A DNA stretch of 64,000 bases from Rhodovulum sp. ES.010 (GTDB taxonomy: Bacteria; Pseudomonadota; Alphaproteobacteria; Rhodobacterales; Rhodobacteraceae): positions 1,064,001-1,128,000 of the forward strand of contig NZ_FSRS01000001.1 of the NCBI RefSeq assembly GCF_900142935.1, written 5' to 3'. Positions 26,590 to 35,144 of this stretch are shown here, in pieces. The number at the start of each line of letters is the position of its first letter. Position 1 is the stretch's first letter. Position numbers and translations under genes: made by a program. The notes under the pieces were generated by a model, which saw only the letters and a program-made list of their open reading frames with translations, had not been told where the DNA came from and ran no database searches.

Positions 26590-27600
26590 ATGACGGACGC
26601 GCTGTCCCGCATGCTTGCCGAGCGCGACTGGCTGATGGCCGACGGCGCCACCGGCACCAACCTGTTCAACATGGGGCTGGCCTCGGGCGAGCCGCCGGAA
26701 CTTTGGAACATCGACCGCCCCGACGACATCCGGGCGCTGTACCGCGGCGCGGCCGAGGCGGGCTCGGACATCTTTCTGACCAACAGCTTCGGCGCCAACG
26801 CCGCGCGGCTCAAGCTGCATGACGCCCAGGGCCGGGTGGGCGAGCTAAACAGGGTCGCCGCCGGACTTGGCCGCGAGGTGGCCGACGCAGCGGACCGCCC
26901 GGTGGTGGTCGCCGGCTCCATGGGCCCGACCGGCGAGATCATGGAACCAATGGGGCCGCTTTCCTACCCCGCCGCGGTCGAGATGTTCCACGAACAGGCC
27001 GAAGCGCTGAAGACCGGCGGCGCCGACGTGCTCTGGGTCGAGACGATCAGCGCGGGCGACGAGTTCCGGGCCGCGGCTGAAGCCTGCCAGCGGGCGGAGA
27101 TGCCGTGGTGCGGCACGATGAGCTTCGACACCGCGGGGCGTACGATGATGGGCCTGACCTCGGCCGACCTGGCCGCACTGGTCGAAAATCTGGCTTGGAA
27201 ACCGCTGGGCTTCGGTGCCAATTGCGGCGTGGGCGCGTCGGATCTGTTGCGCACCGTGCTGGGTTTCGCCGCGGCGGGCACCGAACGCCCGATCATCGCC
27301 AAGGGCAATGCCGGCATTCCGAAATATGTCGAGGGACACATCCATTACGACGGCACGCCGGAGTTGATGGCCGATTACGCGGTGCTTGCACGTGACAGCG
27401 GCGCGACGATCATCGGCGGGTGCTGCGGCACGACGCCGGCGCATCTGCGCGCCATGCGCGAGGCGCTGGAAACCCGCCCGTGCGGCCCGCGCCCCAGCCT
27501 CGACGAAATCGCCGAAAGGCTCGGCGGCTTTTCCTCCGCTTCGGACGGCACCGCAGAGGAGGATACACCGGCGCGACCGCGCCGACGCCGGCGGGGGTAG
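26590..27600 (+). CDS. bmt: Homocysteine S-methyltransferase (betaine-homocysteine / split methionine synthase type)
   Basis: A 336-residue Zn-dependent methyltransferase. The barrel begins LMADGATGTNLFNMGL and includes TNSFGANAARLKLH. The zinc ligands are C212 (GANCGVG) and C278-C279 (IIGGCCGTTPAH), as in the homocysteine domain of MetH and in BHMT. In Rhodobacterales this protein is usually labelled betaine-homocysteine methyltransferase, but a role as the homocysteine module of a split B12-dependent methionine synthase is equally plausible. A corrinoid protein and DUF1638 gene lie 2.3-3.3 kb downstream. The Arg-rich tail (PARPRRRRRG) is dispensable-looking. Confidence 0.88.
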   Translation: MTDALSRMLAERDWLMADGATGTNLFNMGLASGEPPELWNIDRPDDIRALYRGAAEAGSDIFLTNSFGANAARLKLHDAQGRVGELNRVAAGLGREVADAADRPVVVAGSMGPTGEIMEPMGPLSYPAAVEMFHEQAEALKTGGADVLWVETISAGDEFRAAAEACQRAEMPWCGTMSFDTAGRTMMGLTSADLAALVENLAWKPLGFGANCGVGASDLLRTVLGFAAAGTERPIIAKGNAGIPKYVEGHIHYDGTPELMADYAVLARDSGATIIGGCCGTTPAHLRAMREALETRPCGPRPSLDEIAERLGGFSSASDGTAEEDTPARPRRRRRG

Positions 27601-27656
27601 TCGCGCGCCCGCTCACGCGCCCGGGGCGGCAGCTTGCGGATACCAGCGAATTTATT

Positions 27657-28727
27657 TCAGAACAGTTCCAGCTGATCGCCCGGGCGTGGCGGCACCCGGA
27701 ACAGATCGGTGCGCAACGCCGGCAGGTCGCGATCGAGGGCCAGCCGCGCCGCGGCGACACGGAACCGCCGGGCGATCATCGCCGCATAGAGCCCCTCGCC
27801 GCGCATCCGCTTTCCCCAGTCCGGGCAATAGTCCCGGCCGCCATGCATCTCACGCAGCCGCGCCATGACACGCGCTGCCTTGCCGGGCTGGTGCCGTTCG
27901 AGCCAGTCCTGAAACATCGCCGACACCTCAAGCGGCAGGCGCAGCATCACCCAGGTGGCCGCCACCGCGCCGGCCACCTTCGCCCGCTTCAGGATTGACT
28001 CCAACTCGTGATCAGTGAGGCCCGGGATCACCGGCGCAACCATGGCGCGCACCTCGACCCCCGCGCCGGCCAGTCGTTCGATCGTCGCCAGACGCCGCGC
28101 GGGCGATGGCGCCCGCGGCTCCATGCTGCGGGCAAGTCCCGCGTCGAGCGTCGTCAGCGAGACCCCAACCCGCACCAGCCCCAGCGCCGCGAGTTCCCCC
28201 AGAACGTCGAGATCGCGCTCGATCAGGTTGCCGCGGGTGACGAGGCCCACCGGGTGGCGGAACGCCAGCAGCACCTCGAGCAGGCGGCGCGTAATCCGCT
28301 GCGCGCGCTCCACCGGTTGATAGGGGTCGGTATTGGTGCCGATTGCGATCGTGCGCGGTCGGTAGGAAGGTCTGGAAAGCTCCCGGGCCAGCACGTCGGG
28401 CGCCTCCGGCCGCGCCACGAGCCGTGCCTCGAAATCGAACCCCGGCGAGAGCCCCAGCCAAGCATGGCTGGGCCGCGCGAAGCAGTAGATGCAGCCATGC
28501 TCGCAACCCCGGTAGGGGTTGATCGAACGGTCGAACGGCACGTCGGGCGAACGGTTGCGGGTGATGACCGTGCGCGGCCGTTCCAGGCGCAGTTCGGTAC
28601 GCAGGACCGGCAGGTCGTCGTCCCGCGCCCAGCCGTCATCCACCGCCTCGGTAGAGAGGCGCTCGAAGCGGTTCGCGGGGTTGTGGCCGGCCCCACGGCC
28701 GGGAGTGCGCGCACGCGGATGGTCCAT
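27657..28727 (-). CDS. Radical SAM protein, PA0069/SplB-like family
   Basis: A 356-residue radical SAM protein. The cluster motif is C75-x3-C79-x2-C82 in NPYRGCEHGCIYCFARPSHAWLGLSPG, which places it in the COG1533 group related to spore photoproduct lyase. Downstream blocks TIAIGTNTDPYQPVER and VGLVTRGNLIERD are family-specific. The reaction of this subfamily is unknown. A DNA-repair role is suggested by the relation to SplB and by a LexA-type direct repeat 13 bases upstream of the ATG. It is transcribed away from the VPLPA-CTERM gene. Confidence 0.88.
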   Translation of the reverse strand: MDHPRARTPGRGAGHNPANRFERLSTEAVDDGWARDDDLPVLRTELRLERPRTVITRNRSPDVPFDRSINPYRGCEHGCIYCFARPSHAWLGLSPGFDFEARLVARPEAPDVLARELSRPSYRPRTIAIGTNTDPYQPVERAQRITRRLLEVLLAFRHPVGLVTRGNLIERDLDVLGELAALGLVRVGVSLTTLDAGLARSMEPRAPSPARRLATIERLAGAGVEVRAMVAPVIPGLTDHELESILKRAKVAGAVAATWVMLRLPLEVSAMFQDWLERHQPGKAARVMARLREMHGGRDYCPDWGKRMRGEGLYAAMIARRFRVAAARLALDRDLPALRTDLFRVPPRPGDQLELF

Positions 28728-28739
28728 GCACTAAGAATG

Positions 28740-28754
28740 GAACATATGAGGAAC
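28740..28754 (-). promoter_or_regulatory. Candidate LexA (SOS) box
   Basis: GAAC-ATATGAG-GAAC, which on the minus strand is GTTC-N7-GTTC, the direct-repeat LexA operator of alphaproteobacteria. It ends 13 bases before the ATG of the radical SAM gene. A separate perfect hairpin GAACGCCC-GCAA-GGGCGTTC (28751-28770) overlaps its right half. Confidence 0.6.
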
Positions 28755-28852
28755 GCCCGCAAGGGCGTTCGCTCCACCGCCGGGGATGCAATGCGACGCG
28801 GTCATGGTATGCTGCAGCGTATCTCAGGGAGGACTTCACGCGGATCAGACAC

Positions 28853-29812
28853 TTGACCGTTGCCGCCGCGCTTGCCACCGCCCCGCTGCCGGCGCCCGCT
28901 GCCGGGATCGCGCCCTACAGCGACTTTTTCGTCTTCGGCGAAAGCACGAGCGACCCAGGCAACCTGTTCGACTTCCTGTTCGGAGCACCGCTGTCGCCGA
29001 TGTCCGGGGTCTATGACAACGGACAACTCTCCGACGGCGACACCTGGGCCACGCAACTCGGCGCGGATTTCGCCTCGCGCCGAGATTTCGCCTATGGTGC
29101 CGCGCGGGCCACCTATACGGGTGCCGTCGATATCACGCTGCCGGATGGCAGGGTCGTATCGGTGGACGTGCCCGACCTGCCCGACCAGATCACCGGCTTC
29201 GTCGATGCGTTGGGAACCGCCTTCACGCTTGGGTCAAGACCGCTCGCCGCCATCTGGGCCGGGGGCAACGACCTGCTCGGTGCAACCGCATCCAACGTGG
29301 GTGACATGATCGTGGGCGCCGTAGGCGGGATCCGGCACAGTATCGAAATCCTAGACAGCAAAGGAATCGAGAAGATCGCGGTCCTGGGCCTTCCCGGTCT
29401 GGGCGGGCTGCCCCGGTTCACCGACCCGGACGCAGCGACCGCGGCGACCCTCGCATCGGATGCATTCAACGCCACATTGCAAACCATGCTAGCCGATCCC
29501 ACCCTCGGCGCAAACGTCCAGTACGTCGATATCTTCGGGCTTTTCGAAAGTGTGGTGGACGATCCCGCAGCGTTCGGATTCACCGACACGCAAAAAGCAT
29601 GCCTCGAAGCACTCTTGCTCGATCCGGCGACGGGTTGCGGAACCTACGTGTTCTACGACGACCTGCACCCGACCGAGGCCGCCCATGCCCTCGTGGCCGA
29701 GCTGGTCTTGGACACGATTGCCCCTGTGCCGCTGCCCGCGGGCGGCCTGCTGCTTCTAATCGGCCTCGGCGGCATCGGCCTCCTTGCACGCCGCCGGCCG
29801 GGTCAGGATTGA
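28853..29812 (+). CDS. Exported GDSL-like esterase/lipase with VPLPA-CTERM anchor
   Basis: About 319 residues. GDSL blocks are FVFGESTSDPGNLFDF (nucleophile Ser, but Glu in place of the usual Asp), GGNDLL, and DDLHPTEAAHALVAE (catalytic Asp-His). The C-terminus APVPLPAGGLLLLIGLGGIGLLARRR is a VPLPA-CTERM sorting signal: motif, hydrophobic helix and Arg cluster, recognised by a dedicated exosortase. The start is uncertain. TTG at 28853 is the only conventional start, but AGGGAGGA (28826-28833) points to an in-frame ACG at 28838, which would add RIRH and complete the signal peptide. No exosortase gene is in the window. Confidence 0.78.
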   Translation: MTVAAALATAPLPAPAAGIAPYSDFFVFGESTSDPGNLFDFLFGAPLSPMSGVYDNGQLSDGDTWATQLGADFASRRDFAYGAARATYTGAVDITLPDGRVVSVDVPDLPDQITGFVDALGTAFTLGSRPLAAIWAGGNDLLGATASNVGDMIVGAVGGIRHSIEILDSKGIEKIAVLGLPGLGGLPRFTDPDAATAATLASDAFNATLQTMLADPTLGANVQYVDIFGLFESVVDDPAAFGFTDTQKACLEALLLDPATGCGTYVFYDDLHPTEAAHALVAELVLDTIAPVPLPAGGLLLLIGLGGIGLLARRRPGQD

Positions 29813-29941
29813 AACAGGGTGTCGCATCGGGCGACCGGCAAGTCGCAAATTGATGAGTGTCGCGCCACCAAACCCGGAATGAAGGGGAAACGGGAACGGC
29901 TGGCGGGCGGCGTTTGACGTGTGCCGCGCAGGGAGTGTGAC

Positions 29942-30646
29942 ATGGCCGATGAAGACGACGACCTGATCCTTTCGGACTTGCCGGACGAGGAACTCGTCCC
30001 GCAGATGCATGACGACCTCTATGACGGCCTCAAGGACGAGATCGTGGAGGGGGTCGAAATCTTGCTCGCGCGCGGCTGGCAGCCCTACACGGTCCTGACA
30101 GAGGCGCTCGTGGCGGGCATGACCATCGTCGGCAAGGATTTCCGAGACGGCATCCTTTTCGTGCCCGAGGTTCTCTTGGCCGCCAACGCGATGAAGGCGG
30201 GCATGGGTATCCTCAAGCCGCTTCTGGCCGAGACCGGCGCTCCCAAGATGGGCAAGATGGTGATCGGCACAGTCAAGGGCGACATCCACGATATCGGCAA
30301 GAACCTCGTGTCAATGATGATGGAGGGCGCTGGCTTCGAGGTGGTCGACCTCGGCATCAACACCGATGTCGACCGCTATATCGAGGCCCTGGCCACCGAA
30401 GAGCCGGACATCCTGGGCATGTCGGCGCTGCTGACCACCACAATGCCCTACATGAAGGTCGTGATCGACACGATGGCCGAGAAGGGCATCCGGGACGACT
30501 ACATCGTTCTGGTGGGCGGTGCGCCGCTCAACGAGGAGTTCGGCCGCGCCATTGGGGCCGACGCCTATTGCCGGGACGCCGCCGTGGCTGTCGAGACCGC
30601 CAAGGAATTCGTGGCGCGCAAGCACAACCAGATGGCCGCGGGCTGA
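29942..30646 (+). CDS. Corrinoid (B12-binding) methyltransferase protein
   Basis: A 234-residue two-domain protein: an N-terminal helical cap (residues 20-100, VEGVEILLARGWQPYTVLTEALVAGMTIVGKDFRDGILFVPEVLLAANAM) and a Rossmann B12 domain with the base-off motif D114-I-H116-D-I-G119 in TVKGDIHDIGKNLVSMMMEG. H116 would be the lower cobalt ligand. It carries methyl groups between methyltransferases. With the homocysteine methyltransferase at 26590 and the DUF1638 gene 217 bases downstream, a methionine-synthase role is likely. A methylamine or betaine methyl carrier is the alternative. Confidence 0.92.
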   Translation: MADEDDDLILSDLPDEELVPQMHDDLYDGLKDEIVEGVEILLARGWQPYTVLTEALVAGMTIVGKDFRDGILFVPEVLLAANAMKAGMGILKPLLAETGAPKMGKMVIGTVKGDIHDIGKNLVSMMMEGAGFEVVDLGINTDVDRYIEALATEEPDILGMSALLTTTMPYMKVVIDTMAEKGIRDDYIVLVGGAPLNEEFGRAIGADAYCRDAAVAVETAKEFVARKHNQMAAG

Positions 30647-30705
30647 AGGGTATATGCGGGCCCGCCCAGGGCCCCTATCTTTCCCGTAGCCGCCGGAGAG
30701 AGTCG

Positions 30706-30867
30706 ATGCCGATGCGCCTGTTCCTCATACTTCTGGCCGCGGTGCTTGCCGCCGGGGGTCTGACAGTGGCGCTGATAGCCGCCCTGCCCGGCCATGGCAT
30801 GTCCATCCTGATCCCGCTTGCCCTGGCGGCAGTACTGGTATTGCGCCTGTTGCCGCGGAAGAAATGA
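30706..30867 (+). CDS. Small two-helix membrane protein
   Basis: A 53-residue peptide, MPMRLFLILLAAVLAAGGLTVALIAALPGHG and a second hydrophobic stretch, ending LLPRKK. ATG 30706 follows GGAGAGAG, and the stop overlaps the DUF1638 start (ATGA), so it is translated with that gene. I recognise no family. Its position between the corrinoid protein and DUF1638 is the only hint of function. Confidence 0.6.
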   Translation: MPMRLFLILLAAVLAAGGLTVALIAALPGHGMSILIPLALAAVLVLRLLPRKK

Positions 30868-31502
30868 CCCGCCCGCACGATCGCACTCTGACCGAGGCCG
30901 GGCTCGCACCGAACGGCACGGGCCGGGTGCTGGTGATCGGCTGCGGGGCGCTTGCACACGAGATCCTCGCACTCAAGCGCGCGAATGGCTGGACGCATCT
31001 CGACCTCACCTGCCTGCCGGCGATCTGGCACAACCACCCCGAACGGATCGTGCCGGGCGTGCGCGAGGCGGTGGCGCGGTACCGGACGTCGTACGACCGC
31101 ATCCTCGTGGCCTATGCCGATTGCGGCACCGGCGGCGGCCTCGCGCGCACCTGCGCCGAACTCGGGGTCGAGATGATCGAGGGGCCGCATTGCTACGCGT
31201 TCTTCGACGGGATCGACATGTTCGTGACCCACGCGGAGGAGGAGATCACGGCTTTCTACCTGACCGATTTCCTCGCCCGCCAGTTCGACGCCTTCGTCTG
31301 GCGCCCACTGGGGCTCGACCGGCATCCCGAACTGATCAGTACCTATTTCGGGCAATACGAGAAGCTCGTTCATCTTGCCCAGACCGAGGATGCGGCGTTG
31401 GAAGCCCGCGCGCGCGAGTACGCCAGACGGCTTGGACTGGCCTTCGAACGCCGGGTCACCGGCTATGGCGACCTGGCCCGGTTCCTTTCCCAGTCGCGTT
31501 AG
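30864..31502 (+). CDS. DUF1638 protein, associated with corrinoid methyl transfer
   Basis: A 212-residue cytosolic protein matching DUF1638: VLVIGCGALAHEILALKRANGW, CLPAIWHNHPERI, VAYADCGTGGGLARTCAELGVEMIEGPHCYAFF. Conserved Cys and His (GCGAL, ADCGTGG, GPHCY) could bind a metal. In many prokaryotes DUF1638 genes accompany corrinoid proteins and methyltransferases, which fits this locus. The reaction is unknown. The start overlaps the preceding small gene, and the stop overlaps the 3' end of the opposing NUDIX gene by four bases. Confidence 0.85.
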   Translation: MTRPHDRTLTEAGLAPNGTGRVLVIGCGALAHEILALKRANGWTHLDLTCLPAIWHNHPERIVPGVREAVARYRTSYDRILVAYADCGTGGGLARTCAELGVEMIEGPHCYAFFDGIDMFVTHAEEEITAFYLTDFLARQFDAFVWRPLGLDRHPELISTYFGQYEKLVHLAQTEDAALEARAREYARRLGLAFERRVTGYGDLARFLSQSR

Positions 31503-31942
31503 GCCGGCCCCGCGAGCGCCTGGCGCAACACCGTGTCGACATCGGCGCTCATCGGAACGACGTGGTCGAACACATCGGCCACAGCGACCCAGCGCGCATC
31601 GCTGACATCGTCCTGCGCTTCGGGCACACCGCCGGCAAAGCGGCACAGGACCGGGATCAGCAGGAAATGCGACAGGACCAAGCCCTCGGCATCGCGCTCG
31701 ATCCGTTCGAGATGCGGCAGACTGGCGCCGGCCTGCCCAGTCACGCCGGTCTCTTCGTGCAGCTCTCGCATCGCGGCCTCCGCCACCGGCTCGCCCAGTT
31801 CCACATGGCCGCCGGGATAACCCCAAAGCCCCGCATCGGGCGGGTTGCGCCGCCGCACCAGAAGTGCGTTTTCGTCATGCACCAAGACCGCGAGCGCGCC
31901 GAGCCGCGGGACCGACGCGCGTGGGCCGCCCGCCCGGCTCAC
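31499..31942 (-). CDS. NUDIX hydrolase
   Basis: A 147-residue pyrophosphohydrolase with a complete Nudix box, GGHVELGEPVAEAAMRELHEETGV, preceded by LLVRRRNPPDAGLWGYPGG. GTG at 31942 overlaps the sufE stop (GTGA). The substrate, a nucleoside diphosphate derivative, is not predictable from sequence; NADH, ADP-ribose and oxidised nucleotides are all used in this family. Confidence 0.9.
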   Translation of the reverse strand: MSRAGGPRASVPRLGALAVLVHDENALLVRRRNPPDAGLWGYPGGHVELGEPVAEAAMRELHEETGVTGQAGASLPHLERIERDAEGLVLSHFLLIPVLCRFAGGVPEAQDDVSDARWVAVADVFDHVVPMSADVDTVLRQALAGPA

Positions 31943-32370
31943 ACCGCCTCGGCGGCCCCGGCGGCCTGGGCGCGAATTCGTTCGACCATCGCGCGCAGCC
32001 CGTTCGAGCGCTGCGCCGAGAGGTGTTCGTCCAGACCCAGTCGCGCCAATTCACCATGGGCGTCTGTCTTCAGAACCTCCGCCACCGACAGCCCACCGTA
32101 AAGCGCTTTGAGCACCGCGATCAGCCCGCGCACGATCATCGCATCGCTGTCACCCTTGAACCGGTAGGTCGCCTCCGGCCCCATGCCATCGATCTCGGCC
32201 ATCAACCAGACCTGGCTCGCACAGCCTTCGACCTTGGTCGCTGGCACCTTGAAGGCCTCGGGTAGCGGCTCCATCGCCCGGCCCATCTCGATGACGTGCC
32301 GATAGCGGTCTTCCCAGTCCTCCAGGAACTCGAAGGTCTCAACGATGTCCTCGAACGCCTCGCTCGCCAA
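31939..32370 (-). CDS. sufE: SufE-type cysteine desulfurase activator
   Basis: A 143-residue sulfur acceptor that takes persulfide from a SufS-type desulfurase for Fe-S cluster assembly. The active Cys is C50 in ATKVEGCASQVWLMAEI, the invariant GCxSxVW. I chose TTG at 32370 because AGGAGG lies five bases upstream and the product then has normal SufE length; a GTG at 32400 would add ten residues. It is followed at once by the NUDIX gene. No other suf gene is nearby, which is usual for this family. Confidence 0.93.
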   Translation of the reverse strand: MASEAFEDIVETFEFLEDWEDRYRHVIEMGRAMEPLPEAFKVPATKVEGCASQVWLMAEIDGMGPEATYRFKGDSDAMIVRGLIAVLKALYGGLSVAEVLKTDAHGELARLGLDEHLSAQRSNGLRAMVERIRAQAAGAAEAV

Positions 32371-32502
32371 GGTTGCCTCCTGTCTGGGTGCCCCCGACAC
32401 TTAGGCGTCAACGCCCGAAAGGTCCAGCACCGTGCCGTCGCGGCTTTTCACCGACCTGCGTTTGGGCTAACCCGGAGGCAGATCAATCGCCTGGAGGAGC
32501 CC

Positions 32503-32970
32503 ATGCGCGCACCGCTTCTGATCATCCTTGTCGCTGCGCTGACGCTGGGCGGCTGCGCCAGCGTGCGCGAGTCCCGTCTCAACCCGTTCAACTGGTTCGG
32601 TGGCGCGACCGAGGAGCGGGTGACCGAAACCCCGCGCCAGGTGGTGGTGACGGACCCGCGCGGGCTTGTCGACGAGGTGGTCGACATGTCGGTGGATCGC
32701 GCGCCGGGCGGCGCCATCGTCCACGCAACAGGACGGCCGTCACGCCAGGGCTACTGGGAGGCCGATCTGGTGCCGCTTTCGTCGCGCCCGGACGAGAACG
32801 GGGTGCTGGTCTTCGACTTCCGCGTCGCGCCGCCCCCCGGACCGACACGCATCGGCACCGCGCCTTCGCGCGAGGTCACGGCCGCGGCGTTCTTGACCGA
32901 CCAGGCGTTGCAGGGCGTGCGCGCCGTCGTCGTGCGCGGAGCCCGAAACCAGCGGCGCGCGACGCGCTGA
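32503..32970 (+). CDS. Putative lipoprotein
   Basis: A 155-residue exported protein. ATG 32503 follows GGAGGA, then a signal peptide with lipobox LTLGGC. The mature part starts ASVRESRLNPFNWFGGATEERV and contains a beta-rich domain (VDMSVDRAPGGAIVHATGRPSRQGYWEADLVPL). The RLNPFNWFG stretch is common in small lipoproteins of Rhodobacterales of unknown function. A second small lipoprotein gene follows 28 bases later. Confidence 0.78.
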   Translation: MRAPLLIILVAALTLGGCASVRESRLNPFNWFGGATEERVTETPRQVVVTDPRGLVDEVVDMSVDRAPGGAIVHATGRPSRQGYWEADLVPLSSRPDENGVLVFDFRVAPPPGPTRIGTAPSREVTAAAFLTDQALQGVRAVVVRGARNQRRATR

Positions 32971-32998
32971 GCGACACAGCATCGAGGAGACCGACACC

Positions 32999-33259
32999 AT
33001 GGTTCGACGCCAAGTTCCCGTCCTTTGCTCTGCGCTGGCCCTGACCGCGTGCCAGGCCGCCATTCCAGTATCCGACGAGACCGTCAGCGGCGGGATGACG
33101 CCCCCGGAATATGTGGCATGCGCACAGGTCCGCGCCGAACTTTCCGACGCCGACGCGGTGGCGCGCCGCTTCAGTGGCACCAACGTGACGGCCGAGGCGA
33201 CCTATTGGCGCGCCCGGCAAGAACGGTTGATCGCGCGCGCCTACGAATGCCCACGCTGA
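32999..33259 (+). CDS. Small putative lipoprotein
   Basis: An 86-residue protein with a short signal sequence and lipobox ALTAC. The mature region VSDETVSGGMTPPEYVACAQVRAELSDADAVARRF has two further Cys (VACAQ and the terminal YECPR) that might form a disulfide in the periplasm. ATG 32999 is preceded by GAGGAG. No family recognised. It probably shares a transcript with the preceding lipoprotein. Confidence 0.65.
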   Translation: MVRRQVPVLCSALALTACQAAIPVSDETVSGGMTPPEYVACAQVRAELSDADAVARRFSGTNVTAEATYWRARQERLIARAYECPR

Positions 33260-33272
33260 GCGGCGCTTCGGC

Positions 33273-34436
33273 TCACAGACGGACCACCTCGACATTGCTG
33301 CCTTTCGCGGCAAGCGCGATTTCGCCGTCGCAAAGCCGCAGCGCATCTGCCCCGAACACCTCGTGACGCCAGCCCCGGAGTGCGGGCACGTCGCGCCGCC
33401 CCGCCGCGATCGCGTCGAGATCGGCGGCCGTGGCGATCAGCTTCTGCGCCACCCCTGCCTGCTCCGATTTCGCCTTCAAGAGCACTCGCAAGAGATCGGC
33501 CAGCGCCGGGTTCACCTGCATCTTGGCATTGCCGCCCGGCATCTTGGGATAGTCCTCGGGCGGGGTGTCCAGCGCCGCCGTCACCGCGGCGATGATGCCT
33601 TCGGCGATCTCGCCCCGCCGTGCCTCGCGCAGCAGCAAGCGGGAGCGCGACAGGTCCTCGAAGCTTCGCGGCTTGGTCGAGGCCAGTTCCAGGAGCGCGT
33701 CGTCCTTGAACACCCGGTTGCGCGGGATGTTGCGCGCCTGTGCATAGCCCTCGCGGAACCGGGCCAGTTCGCGCACCAGCGCAAGAAACTTGCCCGAATG
33801 GGTGCGCGTCTTGACGCGCTTCCACGCCTCGGACGGCTTGACGACATAGGTTTCGGGGTCGGTCAGCACACCCAGTTCCTCGCGCAGCCACTTGGCCCGG
33901 CCGGTGCGTTCGAGGTCGGCGGCAAGATGCTCGTAGATCACCCGCAGATGGGTGACATCGGCCAGTGCATAGGCCTTCTGCGCCTCGGACAAGGGCCGGC
34001 GCGACCAGTCGGTGAAGCGCGAGGTCTTATCCAAGCTCGCCTTGGCGATCTTGCGCACCAGCGTCTCGTAGCCGACCTGCTCGCCGAAGCCGCAAACCAT
34101 CGCGGCGACCTGGGTGTCGAAGAGCGGCTCGGGAAAGACATTGCCTTCGGTGAAGAATATCTCGAGGTCCTGACGCGCCGCGTGGAACACCTTGACGACG
34201 CTTTCGTTGCGGAAAAGCGCATAAAGCGGGTCGAGCGAAAGGCTGCCTTCTAGCGGGTCGACCAGCACGGCCTCGCCGTCGGTGCCATCGGCGGACGGAA
34301 TCGCCATCTGCACGAGACACAGCTTGGCGTAATAGGTGCGCTCGCGCAGGAACTCGGTATCGATCGTCACATAAGGCGCGTTCGCCGCGCGGTCGCAAAA
34401 GGCGACCAACGCCTCGGTCGTGGTCAATGTCTTCAT
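33273..34436 (-). CDS. rnd: Ribonuclease D
   Basis: A 387-residue 3'-5' exoribonuclease acting on tRNA and stable RNA precursors. The DEDD catalytic set is visible: YVTIDTEFLRERTYYAKLCLVQM (Asp-Glu), VKVFHAARQDLEIF (Asp), and QKAYALADVTHLRVIYEHL (Tyr and Asp), the DEDDy type. Two HRDC-like regions follow. The ATG at 34436 begins the conserved domain. It is a single gene, convergent with the small lipoprotein gene. Confidence 0.94.
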   Translation of the reverse strand: MKTLTTTEALVAFCDRAANAPYVTIDTEFLRERTYYAKLCLVQMAIPSADGTDGEAVLVDPLEGSLSLDPLYALFRNESVVKVFHAARQDLEIFFTEGNVFPEPLFDTQVAAMVCGFGEQVGYETLVRKIAKASLDKTSRFTDWSRRPLSEAQKAYALADVTHLRVIYEHLAADLERTGRAKWLREELGVLTDPETYVVKPSEAWKRVKTRTHSGKFLALVRELARFREGYAQARNIPRNRVFKDDALLELASTKPRSFEDLSRSRLLLREARRGEIAEGIIAAVTAALDTPPEDYPKMPGGNAKMQVNPALADLLRVLLKAKSEQAGVAQKLIATAADLDAIAAGRRDVPALRGWRHEVFGADALRLCDGEIALAAKGSNVEVVRL

Positions 34437-34553
34437 GTCCGCCCGTGTCCTGCCGGCTTCATGCGTGCCCTCGACTGCCTCGCCACCTGCCCCCTGATAA
34501 AGAAAGCGCAAGCGGTTTGGAAGGGTCCACGGCGGGCGCGGCGCGCGCCGGTG

Positions 34554-35144
34554 TCAGGGCAGCGTCACCGGGCGCCGGTCGCCCGCGGCGAAACGGCGAA
34601 GCACGGCGGGGTACAGCCGGTGTTCCATAGGCAGAACCCGCGTGGCGAGGGCCTCGGGCGAGTCGCCCGGTAAGACCGGCACCCGCGCCTGGCCGAGGAT
34701 CGGGCCGCCGTCGAGTTCGGCCGTCACTTCGTGCACGGTGCAGCCCGCCTCGGTATCGCCCGCCTCGATGGCGCGGCCATGGGTGTCGAGCCCGCGATAT
34801 TTCGGAAGCAGCGAGGGATGGATGTTCAGCATGCGGCCCTGCCAACGGCCCACGAAGCCCTCGGTCAACACCCGCATGAACCCCGCAAGACAGAGAATGT
34901 CGGGTCGGGCCGCTTCAAGCTCTGCCTGCAGCGCCGCCTCGAACGCGGCGCGGTCCTTGCCGAAAGGCCGGTGATCGACGACTGCCGTGGGGATACCAAG
35001 GGCCGCTGCCCGGGCCAGCCCGCCCGCGCCGGGCACGTTCGACAGCACCAGCACCGGCCGCGCGGGGTGGTCGCCGACCATGCTCTCGGCCAGCGCGACC
35101 ATGTTCGACCCGCTCCCCGAGACCAGGATCGCAACGCGCTTCAC
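34554..35144 (-). CDS. purN: Phosphoribosylglycinamide formyltransferase
   Basis: A 196-residue folate-dependent enzyme for step 3 of purine synthesis. The start region [19 protein letters not shown], the active-site segment [51 protein letters not shown] (catalytic Asn-His-Asp set) and the length match PurN. It begins with GTG at 35144, overlapping the purM stop (GTGA), so translation is coupled to purM. Confidence 0.96.
   Translation of the reverse strand: MKRVAILVSGSGSNMVALAESMVGDHPARPVLVLSNVPGAGGLARAAALGIPTAVVDHRPFGKDRAAFEAALQAELEAARPDILCLAGFMRVLTEGFVGRWQGRMLNIHPSLLPKYRGLDTHGRAIEAGDTEAGCTVHEVTAELDGGPILGQARVPVLPGDSPEALATRVLPMEHRLYPAVLRRFAAGDRRPVTLP

Noticed and set aside
28751..28770. The perfect hairpin GAACGCCC-GCAA-GGGCGTTC considered as a terminator
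   Set aside because: It lies between two divergent starts, so no transcript needs to end there. An operator or leader structure is more likely.
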